This document shows, piece by piece, positions 17,826 through 26,875 of a stretch of DNA of 64,000 nt. Position 1 is the stretch's first letter. The number at the start of each line of letters is the position of its first letter. Under the pieces are notes generated by a model, which searched no databases, was not told where the DNA came from, and saw only the letters and a list, made by a program, of their open reading frames with translations. Location: assembly GCF_003353175.1 (NCBI RefSeq), contig NZ_QHKS01000005.1, forward strand, positions 248,001-312,000, written 5' to 3'. The position numbers and the translations under genes were made by a program. Origin of the DNA: Paraburkholderia lacunae. GTDB taxonomy: Bacteria; Pseudomonadota; Gammaproteobacteria; Burkholderiales; Burkholderiaceae.

Positions 17826-19645
17826 TGATGCGTCCAGGCCTGACGTTCAAGTTGTCGGTGCTGCTTGCGTGCATTGGTGTGCTGGCGTCTGGCGCGACCG
17901 GCTATTACGCGTATCGTGCCAATCGCACGATGCTGGTGAACGAAGCCGAACACAGCCTGCTGACCTCGACGGAACTGCTGGGCCAGCGCTTTTCAGCGGC
18001 GATCGACGATGCCGCTGCCGACGCACAGGTGCTCGGCAGCATTCCGTCCGCGGCCGAGGTCGCGCAGACCGACGACGGTCTTGGCCCGAATGCGCCGCGC
18101 GAAAGTCTGGCACAGGTGTTTGCCAGTTTCATGACGCACCACCCCGAATATTTGCAGATCCGTCTGATCACCCGTGAGCACTACGGGCTGGAGCTGATCC
18201 GTTTCGATCGAGACGCGAGGCATACGCTGCGCGTCGAGGGGCGCGCGTTGCAGGAGAAAGGCCAGTTCGCGTACGTGTTCGATACGCTCGCCTTGCCGCC
18301 GGAGCGCATCTACACCTCGCCGATCACGATCAATCGCGAGTACGGCGCGCATTCGGCCGAAGGCAAACCGACGCTGCGGCTCGGCACGCCGGTGGCGAAC
18401 GAACGCGGCGCGGTGGTGGGCGCCGTGGTTCTCGACATCGACCTCGCCGGATTGCTCAAACGGTTGCAGAGCGACCTGCCGCGCAACTATCAGGTCTATC
18501 TCGCCAACGAGTGGGGCGATTTCCTGGTCCATCCCGATGCGTCGAAAACGTTCGGCTTCGACAAGGGGCGGCGCTTCTTGATGCAGGACAGTTTTGCCGC
18601 CACCCGGCCGCTCTTCGAGCAGTCCGAAAGCGAAGTACTTCTGAACGGTCGGGCGCGCTCGGGGCAGGACGCAGGCCAGGTGCTCGCGTTCGTTCGCCGG
18701 CCGTTCGGCGGGGCCGAAGGCAATCGCTTCATCGTGCTGGGTCTCGCCAAGCCGCTCGACGATGTGCTCTCCGGCGCCAACCTGCTGGGCGGCCGGATCA
18801 TCCGGATGGTGCTGATTTCGAGCGCGCTGGCGCTTCTGCTCGCGATCCTGTTTGCCCGCGCGCTCACCAAGCCTTTGCACATTCTGTCGCACGCAGCGAC
18901 CCATCTGTTTGCCGGACACTCGATGGAAACGCTGCCGCTCAAACGCACCGACGAAATCGGCGTACTGGCGCGCTGCTTCGATCGTCTGCGCCGCGAAATC
19001 AAATCGCAAATGGATGTGCTGCATAACAAGCAACATGAACTTGTTCATCTCGCCACGCACGACATGTTGACCGGTCTGCCCAACCGCATGTTGTTCATGC
19101 AGAAGCTCGAGGCGGCGATCGAGGAGGCGACGCGGCGTGACGAACGGCTGGCCGTGCTGTTCGTCGATCTGGACCGCTTCAAGCAGATCAACGATCGGTT
19201 CGGCCATTCCGTCGGCGACAAGGTGCTCGTGGCGGTGGCGCGGCGTCTGAGAAACGGGCTGAACGCCGGCGATCTCGTGGCTCGGCTGGGCGGCGACGAG
19301 TTCATCGTGCTGATCCAAGGCTCGCGGTCCGCCGATGCGGCGCCCAGGATCGCGGTGCGGATCATGGACACGCTGAATGAGGCGTTGCCGATCGACGGGC
19401 ATTGCCTGACGGTGGGCGCCAGCATCGGCATCAGCCAGTTTCCGCTCGACAGCGCCACTGCCGAGGCGTTGCTGCTCAACGCCGACGCAGCGATGTACGC
19501 GGCCAAATCCGGCGGCCGTTGTGCGTATCTGAGCTACCAGGACCTGCTCGACACGCAGAAGCTCGAAGAGGAGCGCCGCGCGCAAGCGGGCGCGGAAGGT
19601 GGCGACGTCGAGCCTACCGCTGGGAGCGCCGGTCTGGCGCTGTGA
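17825..19645 (+). CDS. Membrane diguanylate cyclase, Cache-HAMP-GGDEF
   Basis: A 606-residue inner-membrane signalling enzyme that should make cyclic di-GMP. Order: membrane helix at about 8-28; periplasmic Cache-like sensor, about 30-320; second helix (MVLISSALALLLAILFARAL); HAMP; short coiled linker; GGDEF domain from HDMLTGLPNRMLF to the end. The active site is canonical (LGGDEF, GGDEF at 489-493). The product-inhibition site is degenerate: the RxxD position reads NAGD (480-483). There is no EAL domain. ATG at 17825 overlaps the PotD-like stop as TGATG, giving strong coupling; longer upstream frames would overlap that gene and are rejected. The pair resembles NspS-MbaA of Vibrio. Confidence 0.92.
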   Translation: MMRPGLTFKLSVLLACIGVLASGATGYYAYRANRTMLVNEAEHSLLTSTELLGQRFSAAIDDAAADAQVLGSIPSAAEVAQTDDGLGPNAPRESLAQVFASFMTHHPEYLQIRLITREHYGLELIRFDRDARHTLRVEGRALQEKGQFAYVFDTLALPPERIYTSPITINREYGAHSAEGKPTLRLGTPVANERGAVVGAVVLDIDLAGLLKRLQSDLPRNYQVYLANEWGDFLVHPDASKTFGFDKGRRFLMQDSFAATRPLFEQSESEVLLNGRARSGQDAGQVLAFVRRPFGGAEGNRFIVLGLAKPLDDVLSGANLLGGRIIRMVLISSALALLLAILFARALTKPLHILSHAATHLFAGHSMETLPLKRTDEIGVLARCFDRLRREIKSQMDVLHNKQHELVHLATHDMLTGLPNRMLFMQKLEAAIEEATRRDERLAVLFVDLDRFKQINDRFGHSVGDKVLVAVARRLRNGLNAGDLVARLGGDEFIVLIQGSRSADAAPRIAVRIMDTLNEALPIDGHCLTVGASIGISQFPLDSATAEALLLNADAAMYAAKSGGRCAYLSYQDLLDTQKLEEERRAQAGAEGGDVEPTAGSAGLAL

Positions 19646-19693
19646 GCCGGGCTGAACGCCTGACGGTCCGGACGCTCGCGGCCAGCAACGCGT

Positions 19694-21202
19694 TCATTGC
19701 GAAGCGGCCGTCGCGCCGCGTGCGCCGTTTTCGTGGAGCAAGTGCAGCGCGTCGTGAAGCGCGGTGGTGAAGCGCGGCTGCGCGGCGAGATGCGCCGGAA
19801 ACACTTCCCGCACGGACAACAACGCGGCGAGCAGCGCCTGAGGCTCGCCACGCGCCGACGCCGCGAGCGCTGTCAACCTATCGCCAAGCGGATCACTGAT
19901 TTCGTAGCGTGTGCCGTCGTCCGCATGGCCACGTAAAAACATCATCCATGCAGCGACTGCCAGCGCCAGACGCGTGAACGGCTGGCCCGCCTCGATCCTG
20001 GCTGCAATTGTGCCGAGCAGACGCGGTGGAATCTTCTGGCTGCCGTCCATGGCGATCTGCGCGCAGCGATGTTTGAGCGCCGGGTTCGCGTAACGCTCGA
20101 GCAGTGCGTCCCGGTACGCGAGCAGATCGAACGACGCGGGCACGATCAGGGTCGGCGCGATTTCGTGCGTCATCATCGCGTGAATGAGATTGCGCATGGC
20201 GGGGTCGGCGATCGCCGCGTCGATGGTACCGAAGCCGCCCAGCATCGACAGATACGCAAGCGTCGAATGCGTGCCGTTCAGCATGCGCAGCTTCGCCAGC
20301 TCGAACGGCGTGACGTCGCCGACGAGTTGCGCGCCGACCGCGTCCCACGCGGGACGTCCCCCCGGAAAACGATCTTCGATCACCCACTGCCGGAACGGCT
20401 CGCATGGCACCGGCGCGGCGTCGCGATAGCCGAGCGCGGCGGCGGCCGTGGCGCGTTCGGCGCCGGTGGTGGCCGGCACGATGCGATCGACCATCGTCGA
20501 TGGAAACGCGACCTCGGCGGCGATCCAGTCGGCCAACGACGGATCGAGTTGCCGTGCGAACGAACAGACCACCTGGCGCAGCGCGGCGCCGTTATGCGCG
20601 AGGTTGTCGCATGACAGTACGGTGAACGGCTTGCCGTGCGCAGTGCCGGCATTGCCCGCACTGTCACGCCGCTCGCGCAAGGCGGCCACGAGAATGCCCG
20701 GCACCGTGCGCGGCGCGAGCCGGTGTGCCAGATCGTGTGCGACGGCGGCATCGTCGAGCGCGACCTCGCCCGTTTTCGGGTCGCGGCAATAGCCTTTTTC
20801 AGTCACCGTCAGCGAAACGATTCGCACCAGTGGATCGGCAAGCCGTGCGAACAGCGCCGCGTGATCGTGCGGCATGGCCAGCACTTCACGCAGTGCGCGC
20901 ACGACCGTCACATTCGCGCCGTGCGGCCCGCGTTCGACCACGCTGTACAAACCTTGCTGCGCCATGAGCGTGTCGCGCTTGCCGAGGTCGCCTTGCAGCG
21001 TCACGCCGCAAATACCCCAATCGCCACCCGCGGCCAGCATGGCTTCTTCCGTATAGAGCGCCTGATGCGCGCGATGAAAATTGCCGATGCCCAGATGCAC
21101 GATGCCGATGCGCGGCTCGCGCCACTGCGGTGACAACAGGTGGGCTCCCAGTGCGGGCAATGCGTGGCGGGCGAGGCGCGGCAGGGCGTCGGCAGATGTC
21201 AT
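19694..21202 (-). CDS. uxuB: Fructuronate reductase / mannitol dehydrogenase family
   Basis: A 502-residue polyol dehydrogenase of the long-chain MtlK/UxuB family. It interconverts D-fructuronate and D-mannonate (or D-mannitol and D-fructose) with NAD. The Rossmann entry is RIGIVHLGIGNFHRAHQALY; the family signature TVTEKGYC and the catalytic-region Lys in PFELAKLRMLNGTHSTLAYLS are present. The divergent neighbour is D-mannonate dehydratase, which makes UxuB the best assignment. Mannitol dehydrogenase remains possible by sequence alone. Four 11-bp tandem repeats lie in its upstream leader. Confidence 0.85.
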   Translation of the reverse strand: MTSADALPRLARHALPALGAHLLSPQWREPRIGIVHLGIGNFHRAHQALYTEEAMLAAGGDWGICGVTLQGDLGKRDTLMAQQGLYSVVERGPHGANVTVVRALREVLAMPHDHAALFARLADPLVRIVSLTVTEKGYCRDPKTGEVALDDAAVAHDLAHRLAPRTVPGILVAALRERRDSAGNAGTAHGKPFTVLSCDNLAHNGAALRQVVCSFARQLDPSLADWIAAEVAFPSTMVDRIVPATTGAERATAAAALGYRDAAPVPCEPFRQWVIEDRFPGGRPAWDAVGAQLVGDVTPFELAKLRMLNGTHSTLAYLSMLGGFGTIDAAIADPAMRNLIHAMMTHEIAPTLIVPASFDLLAYRDALLERYANPALKHRCAQIAMDGSQKIPPRLLGTIAARIEAGQPFTRLALAVAAWMMFLRGHADDGTRYEISDPLGDRLTALAASARGEPQALLAALLSVREVFPAHLAAQPRFTTALHDALHLLHENGARGATAASQ

Positions 21203-21236
21203 GAGCGGCGATCCAGAGAGCGGGGACGGGCTTGAA

Positions 21237-21280
21237 AAGGGCTTAACAAGGGCTTAACAAGGGCCTGAAAAGGGTTTGAA
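21237..21280 (-). repeat. Four 11-bp tandem repeats upstream of uxuB
   Basis: Units AAGGGCTTAAC, AAGGGCTTAAC, AAGGGCCTGAA and AAGGGTTTGAA follow one another at 21237, 21248, 21259 and 21270. The first two are identical. They lie 35-78 nt before the uxuB start, within its probable leader or promoter. The period is close to one helical turn, so a protein binding each unit would sit on one face of the DNA. Confidence 0.75.
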
Positions 21281-21328
21281 AAACGGTGTCGATTAGCGGG
21301 AAAACCCTGATTTGACGATTGGATATAC

Positions 21329-21348
21329 TTGTATGGTAGCATCGTTCG
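21329..21348. promoter_or_regulatory. Candidate operator shared with the FadR-type regulator gene
   Basis: TTGTATGGTAGCATCGTTCG lies between divergent uxuB and manD. A 19-bp stretch matches 25218-25236, upstream of the GntR-family gene, at 15 of 19 positions, with the core ATGGTAG.AT conserved. The recurrence at both ends of the module suggests one regulator binds both. No footprint is available. Confidence 0.5.
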
Positions 21349-21478
21349 CACGGCTCCGGTGATGCATGACATAGGTGCTTTCGCCGCTCGGCCACCGCTC
21401 CAGAGCCGCCACGAAAAGCTGCGAGTTGCATGCCGCCGCATGGCGCGGTCCGCAACTCGCCTCTGCAAGGAAGATGTC

Positions 21479-22687
21479 ATGAAGATCGTTCGCGCCGACG
21501 TGATCGTCACGTGCCCAGGCCGCAATTTCGTCACACTGAAAATCGTCACTGACGAAGGCGTGCACGGTATCGGCGACGCAACGCTGAACGGCCGCGAGCT
21601 TGCGGTCGCGTCGTATCTGCAAGACCACGTGTGTCCGCTGTTGATCGGTCGCGATCCGGGCCGTATCGAAGACACCTGGCAGTACCTGTACAAAGGCGCG
21701 TACTGGCGCCGCGGTCCGGTCACGATGACGGCGATCGCTGCCGTCGACATGGCGCTGTGGGACATTCTCGGCAAGGTCACGGGCATGCCACTGTACAAGC
21801 TGCTCGGCGGAGCGTCGCGCGACGGCGTGATGGTGTACGGCCATGCCACCGGCCGCGACATTCCCGAGGCGCTCGATCGCTACGCCGAACACATCGAAGC
21901 CGGCTATCGGGCCATCCGCATTCAATGCGGCGTGCCGAATATGCGCTCGGTGTACGGCGTATCGAAAGGTAGCGGCATGTACGAGCCTGCCACCAAAGGC
22001 GCGGTCGAAGAGCAGAGCTGGTCGTCGGAAAAGTATCTCGACTTCGTGCCGAAGTTGTTCGAAGCGGTGCGCGACAAGTTCGGTTTCGATACGCATTTGC
22101 TGCATGACGTCCACCACCGTCTGACCCCGATCGAGGCGGCGCGTCTCGGCAAGTCGGTCGAGACGTATCGCCTGTTCTGGATGGAAGACCCGACGCCCGC
22201 GGAAAATCAGGCCGGCTTCAGGCTGATTCGCGAGCATACGGTCACGCCGATAGCGGTCGGTGAAGTGTTCAACAGCATCTGGGACTGCAAGCAGTTGATC
22301 GAGGAGCAACTGATCGACTACATCCGCGCGACCTTGACGCACGCAGGCGGCATTACGCATCTGCGGCGCATTGCCGATTTTGCTTCGCTATACCAGGTGC
22401 GCACCGGTTGCCACGGCCCATCCGATCTGTCGCCGGTGTGCATGGGCGCAGCGCTCCACTTCGATCTGTGGGTGCCGAATTTCGGCGTGCAGGAGTACAT
22501 GGGTTTTCCGGCGGAAGCGCTCGAGGTGTTCCCGCATGCATGGCGCTTCGATCACGGCATGATGCATCCCGGCGAGGCGGCAGGGCACGGCGTCGATATC
22601 GACGAAACGGCTGCCGCGCGTTATCCGTACGACCCCGCCTATCTGCCGGTCGCGCGTCTCGAAGACGGGACGCTGTGGAACTGGTGA
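21479..22687 (+). CDS. manD: D-mannonate dehydratase (enolase superfamily)
   Basis: A 402-residue enolase-superfamily acid-sugar dehydratase of the ManD/RspA group, which converts D-mannonate to 2-keto-3-deoxy-D-gluconate. Features include the capping-domain start [49 protein letters not shown], metal-ligand strands [26 protein letters not shown] and [11 protein letters not shown], and [15 protein letters not shown]. The length equals that of characterised ManDs. AAGGAAGATGTC precedes the ATG. Members differ greatly in efficiency: some are low-activity enzymes for L-gulonate or L-idonate routes. It is divergent from uxuB. Confidence 0.92.
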   Translation: MKIVRADVIVTCPGRNFVTLKIVTDEGVHGIGDATLNGRELAVASYLQDHVCPLLIGRDPGRIEDTWQYLYKGAYWRRGPVTMTAIAAVDMALWDILGKVTGMPLYKLLGGASRDGVMVYGHATGRDIPEALDRYAEHIEAGYRAIRIQCGVPNMRSVYGVSKGSGMYEPATKGAVEEQSWSSEKYLDFVPKLFEAVRDKFGFDTHLLHDVHHRLTPIEAARLGKSVETYRLFWMEDPTPAENQAGFRLIREHTVTPIAVGEVFNSIWDCKQLIEEQLIDYIRATLTHAGGITHLRRIADFASLYQVRTGCHGPSDLSPVCMGAALHFDLWVPNFGVQEYMGFPAEALEVFPHAWRFDHGMMHPGEAAGHGVDIDETAAARYPYDPAYLPVARLEDGTLWNW

Positions 22688-22787
22688 GCGGGTGGCACGG
22701 CACATACGTCCGGGCAAACCTTCTCGCCGTCATCTTCTTCAATAGCGCAGCCCTGAGCGCGCGACTTTTGCCCTACCGGAGTTCACC

Positions 22788-23834
22788 ATGCTGGCAGCCG
22801 TGCTTCACGAACCCAAACTGATCCGCATCGACGAAGTCGAGCCGCCCGAACCCGGCCCCGGCCAGGTGCGCGTGCGCGTGCGCGCCGGCGGCATTTGCGG
22901 TTCGGATCTCTCTTACTACTTCAAGGGCAAGAGCGGTGACTTCGCGGTGCGCGAGCCGTTCGTGCTCGGGCATGAGGTGGCCGGCGAGATCGATTTGCTC
23001 GGCGTGGACGTCGGCGCGGACCTGAACCTGACACCCGGGCAGCGCGTCGCCGTCAATCCTGGGCTCGCCTGCGGGACGTGCCGCTTTTGCATCGGCGGCA
23101 TGCCGAATCACTGCCTCAACATGCGCTTCATGGGTAGCGCATCGACGTTTCCGCATACGCAGGGCATGTTCCGTCAGTACATCGTCGTCGCGGCGCGGCA
23201 GTGCGTGCCGGTGCCGGCTGGTGTCGATTTCGCGCAGGCGTCGATGGCCGAGCCACTCGCCGTTGCGTTGCATGCGGTGAAGCAGGCAGGCTCGCTGGTC
23301 GGCGCGAGCGTCCTGCTGGTGGGCTGCGGGCCGATCGGCTGCATTCTGCTGACGGTCGCCCGCCGCGCGGGCGCGCATCGCACAGTCGCGCTCGATCTGT
23401 CGAGCCGCGCGTTGCAGGTTGCCTGGCTGCTCGGCGCGGATCAGACCGTGAACGCCGCGGACAGCGCCACGATCGATCAATGGTCCGCGCAACGCGGCAC
23501 CTTCGACGTCGTCATTGAAGCGTCGGGCAGCCCCGCGGGTCTCGACACGGCGCTGCGCTCGGCGCGGGCGGGCGGCACCGTGATCCAGGTGGGCAATCTG
23601 CCGGCAGGCCAATCGCCGGTGGCGGCCAATCTCGTGATGGCCAAAGAACTCCGCTACCAGGGCTCGTTCCGTTTCACCGACGAATACGCGATCGCCGCCG
23701 ATGAAATCGCCTCCGGCAAGGTCGATCTGCGGCCGCTGATGACGCATGCGTTCGCGATGAACGAGGCGAACCACGCGTTCGAAGTGGCGCTCGACCGCTC
23801 GCAGTCGATGAAGGTGCATCTGAACTTCGACTAG
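22788..23834 (+). CDS. Zinc-dependent dehydrogenase, L-idonate/L-gulonate 5-dehydrogenase-like
   Basis: A 348-residue medium-chain zinc alcohol dehydrogenase. Catalytic-zinc ligands lie in GGICGSDLSYYFKG and VLGHEVAGEI; the structural-zinc cluster ACGTCRFCIGGMPNHC has four Cys; the nucleotide fold begins VLLVGCGPIGCILL, and Asp in VALDLSS favours NAD. Closest in style to IdnD/RspB. With uxuB and manD alongside, oxidation of L-gulonate to D-fructuronate is an attractive role, since the three steps then lead to 2-keto-3-deoxygluconate (inference from known L-gulonate pathways). It lies 100 nt after manD on the same strand. Confidence 0.85.
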   Translation: MLAAVLHEPKLIRIDEVEPPEPGPGQVRVRVRAGGICGSDLSYYFKGKSGDFAVREPFVLGHEVAGEIDLLGVDVGADLNLTPGQRVAVNPGLACGTCRFCIGGMPNHCLNMRFMGSASTFPHTQGMFRQYIVVAARQCVPVPAGVDFAQASMAEPLAVALHAVKQAGSLVGASVLLVGCGPIGCILLTVARRAGAHRTVALDLSSRALQVAWLLGADQTVNAADSATIDQWSAQRGTFDVVIEASGSPAGLDTALRSARAGGTVIQVGNLPAGQSPVAANLVMAKELRYQGSFRFTDEYAIAADEIASGKVDLRPLMTHAFAMNEANHAFEVALDRSQSMKVHLNFD

Positions 23835-23934
23835 GCACTCGACATCCACTGACCGTGACCGGGGCGTTGCATCCGCCGCGCCACCACAATTCATTGAAAC
23901 GCCCGTGACGAGGCGAACGCAAAGGAGACATCCG

Positions 23935-25227
23935 ATGATCAAAAGCCAACGCTGGTTTGTCGTTGCGCTGCTGTTTCTGGCAGGCGTGATCAACTATCTC
24001 GACCGCTCGGCGCTGTCGATCGCCGCGCCGCTGATCCAGAAGGACCTGCACTTCTCGCATGCGCAGATGGGCATCGTGTTCAGCAGTTTTTTCGTCGGCT
24101 ACGCGCTGTTCAATTTTGTCGGCGGCGTGCTCTCGGACAAGGTCGGCGCGAAGCGCGTGTTCGGCACCGCGATGGGCGTCTGGTCGGTTTTCTGCGGGGC
24201 GACCGCATTGGCGACGGGCATCGGTTCGCTGATCGTGCTGCGCGTGTTGTTCGGCATGGGCGAAGGTCCGTTCAGTTCGTCGAACAGCAAGATGGTCAAT
24301 AACTGGTTTCCACGCAGGGAAGTCGCGAGCGCGATCGGCGTGATCAGTTCGGGCACGCCGCTCGGCGGCGCGCTGGCCGGCCCGGTGGTCGGCTTCATGG
24401 CGGTGCAGTTCGGCTGGCGCTGGGCCTTTGTCGCGATCATGATGCTGGGGCTCGCGTGGCTCGTAGTGTGGGCGGCGACGACCACCGAACATCCGCACGA
24501 AAATTCGCGCGTGACGTCTGACGAGATGGATCTCATCCGCGCGGGCCAGGCCGATGAACATGCCATCGCTCACTCGGCCGATGGCGAACGGTTCGGTTTG
24601 GGCCACTTCTTGCGCAAGCCGATCATTCTCGCGACCGCCTTTGCGTTCTTCTCATACAACTACGTGTTGTTCTTCTTCCTGTCGTGGTTCCCGACCTACC
24701 TGACCGAAGCACATCATCTGAGCTTGCATGACATGAGCTTCGCAACCGTGATTCCATGGGTGCTCGGCAGCATCGGGCTGGCGGCAGGCGGCTTCATCTC
24801 GGACTTCATCTTGCGTCTGACCGGCAAGCCGCTGCTCTCGCGCAAGCTCGTCCTCGGCACCTGCCTCGGCGCGGCAGCGGTGTGCGTGGCGTTGGCCGGA
24901 CGCGTTGCCAGCGTGCAGGGCGCGGTTGCGCTGATGTCGGTGTCCATCTTCTTCCTGTATGTGACGGGCGCGGTCTACTGGGCCGTGATTCAGGACACGG
25001 TGCCGCGCGAACATGTGGGCGGCGTGGGCGGTTTCGTGCATTTGCTGGCGAATCTGGCCGGCGTGATCGGGCCCGCGGTGACCGGCTTCATCGTCGAGGC
25101 GACTCACGGCACTTACGGCAGTGCGTTCGTGTTGGCGGGAGCGGTCGCGGTGCTCGGCGCGGCGTGCTCGCTGGTATGGATTCGTGAGCCGCGCGCAAGC
25201 GCTCTGCGGATGAAACGTGCATGGTAG
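23935..25227 (+). CDS. MFS sugar-acid transporter
   Basis: A 430-residue 12-helix transporter of the anion:cation symporter group (GudP/ExuT-like). The first helix ends with INYLDRSALSIAAPLIQKD, a hallmark of hexuronate and hexarate carriers, and GSWF-like FSSFFVGYALFNFVGGVLSDKVGAKR forms the first loop motif. ATG at 23935 follows AAAGGAGACATCCG, an excellent site; ten upstream in-frame codons are excluded. It lies in the manD operon and most likely imports the sugar acid that this cluster breaks down. The candidate operator of the downstream regulator overlaps its stop codon. Confidence 0.9.
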   Translation: MIKSQRWFVVALLFLAGVINYLDRSALSIAAPLIQKDLHFSHAQMGIVFSSFFVGYALFNFVGGVLSDKVGAKRVFGTAMGVWSVFCGATALATGIGSLIVLRVLFGMGEGPFSSSNSKMVNNWFPRREVASAIGVISSGTPLGGALAGPVVGFMAVQFGWRWAFVAIMMLGLAWLVVWAATTTEHPHENSRVTSDEMDLIRAGQADEHAIAHSADGERFGLGHFLRKPIILATAFAFFSYNYVLFFFLSWFPTYLTEAHHLSLHDMSFATVIPWVLGSIGLAAGGFISDFILRLTGKPLLSRKLVLGTCLGAAAVCVALAGRVASVQGAVALMSVSIFFLYVTGAVYWAVIQDTVPREHVGGVGGFVHLLANLAGVIGPAVTGFIVEATHGTYGSAFVLAGAVAVLGAACSLVWIREPRASALRMKRAW

Positions 25228-25236
25228 TATGGTGCG
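25218..25236 (+). promoter_or_regulatory. Candidate operator upstream of GntR-family gene
   Basis: TGCATGGTAGTATGGTGCG spans the stop codon of the MFS gene and lies 64 nt before the regulator start. It matches the motif at 21330-21348 at 15 of 19 positions, consistent with autoregulation. Confidence 0.5.
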
Positions 25237-25299
25237 ACGCGCTTGCATGGGTTCAGCGCGCGTGCCGTCCCCCTCGTATTTCATCCGCTGCTTTGTCCG

Positions 25300-26130
25300 A
25301 TGAACAAAAACCTTCACGCTGCCGACTCGTCTTTCTCCGCCGAGATGCCGCTCGCTGCGCCGCGCGCGCGGCGGCGCGCGGCCGTGCCGACTGGCCCGCG
25401 CGCCGAACTGCCGGATCTGACCGCCAGCGTCTCGTTCGATTCTCACGAGCCGATCGGCAAACAGATTTTCCGCGCGTTGCGCCAGGCGATTTTCGTCGGG
25501 CAGATGGTGCCGGGCACGCCACTCTCGGAGAAGGAAGTGTCGGACATGTTTCAGGTGTCGCGGCAGCCGGTGCGCGAAGCGTTCATCAAGCTGGTCGAAG
25601 CAGGCGTGCTGCAGGTGCTGCCGCAGCGCGGCACCTTCGTTAAACGCATTTCGCCGCGCCAGGTGCGCGAAGGCCGCTTCATTCGGGAAGCGATCGAGAC
25701 AGCCGTAGTGCGCAAGGCGGCTGTGTCGATCACCGACGAACAGTTGCAGGCGCTCGCCGACAATCTTCGCGATCAGAAGCTCGCCGCGAAATCGAACGAC
25801 ACGGCCGCCTTCCTCGCGCTCGACGAAGCCTTTCACTATGCGATCGCCCAGGCCATCGACTGCACGGCGGCGTGGGAGACGATTCAGGACATCAAGGCGC
25901 AGATGGATCGGGTGCGCTATCTGAGCTTGCCCGACGTTTCGCCGCTCGACTTGCTGATCAGGCAGCATGCGAAGATTCTTGCCGGGCTGCGCGCGCACGA
26001 CCCCAGCGCCGCGGAAGAAGCGATGCGCCGGCATCTGCGCGAGATTCTGGTGTCGCTGGGGCCGATTGCCGAGCGCAATCCCGAGTGGTTCGAAGCGGAC
26101 GAGCTGGAGCGCGTACCGCTGTCGACCTGA
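25300..26130 (+). CDS. FadR-type GntR transcriptional regulator
   Basis: A 276-residue regulator. A 60-residue Ala/Arg/Pro-rich N-terminal extension precedes the winged helix (PIGKQIFRALRQAIFVGQMVPGTPLSEKEVSDMFQVSRQPVREAFIKLVEAGVLQVLPQRGTF is split across this region), then an all-helical FCD ligand domain with the metal-site pattern LDEAFHYAIAQA and HLREILVSL. ATG at 25300 is preferred; upstream in-frame codons overlap the MFS gene region. It is the last gene of the sugar-acid module and likely senses its substrate or an intermediate, binding the paired motifs near 21.33 and 25.22 kb. Confidence 0.88.
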   Translation: MNKNLHAADSSFSAEMPLAAPRARRRAAVPTGPRAELPDLTASVSFDSHEPIGKQIFRALRQAIFVGQMVPGTPLSEKEVSDMFQVSRQPVREAFIKLVEAGVLQVLPQRGTFVKRISPRQVREGRFIREAIETAVVRKAAVSITDEQLQALADNLRDQKLAAKSNDTAAFLALDEAFHYAIAQAIDCTAAWETIQDIKAQMDRVRYLSLPDVSPLDLLIRQHAKILAGLRAHDPSAAEEAMRRHLREILVSLGPIAERNPEWFEADELERVPLST

Positions 26131-26489
26131 CGTGCTCCCATACGCGGCCCGGATAAGCGCTCCGATAAGCGGCCCGCGTGCCTTCCGTCTCGCATGCGGC
26201 CTGAGCGCTTCGCAGCCTGACCCACGATTCCCCCGATTCATCCCTCCCGGCTGTGCCGCTTGTCGACACCCGCGTGTCGACACGGCTTCTCGACAGCCAA
26301 TCATCAGACGATTTCACCGCCGAAAACGCGAGACAACTTTGCTTCGAACGGTGCATCGCCGAGCGCCGAAGCAATCGTTTGCGCGCATCTTGAGGTAACT
26401 ATTTTTGTTTTTGCGGAGGCGTTTTCCGCCTATCAACTTTCTCCACCGGCCTGCCGAAAACCACGTTACAGCAACGAGACTGAGTGGAG
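26131..26489. other. Intergenic region
   Basis: 359 nt without a supported gene. Its right half is AT-richer (around 26395-26440, with TATTTTTGTTTTT) and probably holds the promoter of the lipoprotein gene. GCGGA and TCCGC form only a 5-bp stem there. Confidence 0.45.
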
Positions 26490-26861
26490 ATGCGCGTGAA
26501 ACGACAGATGGTGTTGGTGGTGGCCGTTCTCGCGTTGGCCGGATGCGCACAGATGCCCGCGTCGACCGCTGCGCGCACGGACAAGGCGCCGAACGAAGTC
26601 ATCAGTTTCGAGATTCCGCCGGACGCGCTCGGCGCGCGCGACCCGCAGCTCACCGCCGTGCTCGCCAAAGCAGGCGCGTTGGCTGCCGCGCAAAAGCAGT
26701 CCACGGTCGTTCTCGTCACCGCGCTGGGTCAGGATTTCGCGTACCTGAATCAGGCTGTATGGAAGGGCGTGCCGGCACAGCGAATGACCAAAGTGAGCTT
26801 CGAGAATCGGACCGCCGGCCTCGGTCAGCCGTATAGCGTGTCGATCAGGACGGTTCAATGA
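26490..26861 (+). CDS. Hypothetical lipoprotein
   Basis: 123 residues with a lipoprotein signal: MRVKRQMVLVVAVLALAGC, lipobox LAGC with +2 Ala/Gln, which predicts outer-membrane sorting. The mature part (residues 19-123) begins with an Ala/Thr-rich linker and then a compact domain; no family was recognised. A GTG at 26484 could be the start, but ATG at 26490 directly follows GAGTGGAG. Its stop overlaps an ATG in front of the next gene, and a lytic transglycosylase follows, so the three may form a small envelope operon. Confidence 0.7.
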   Translation: MRVKRQMVLVVAVLALAGCAQMPASTAARTDKAPNEVISFEIPPDALGARDPQLTAVLAKAGALAAAQKQSTVVLVTALGQDFAYLNQAVWKGVPAQRMTKVSFENRTAGLGQPYSVSIRTVQ

Positions 26862-26875
26862 AGGAGGCCATCGAG

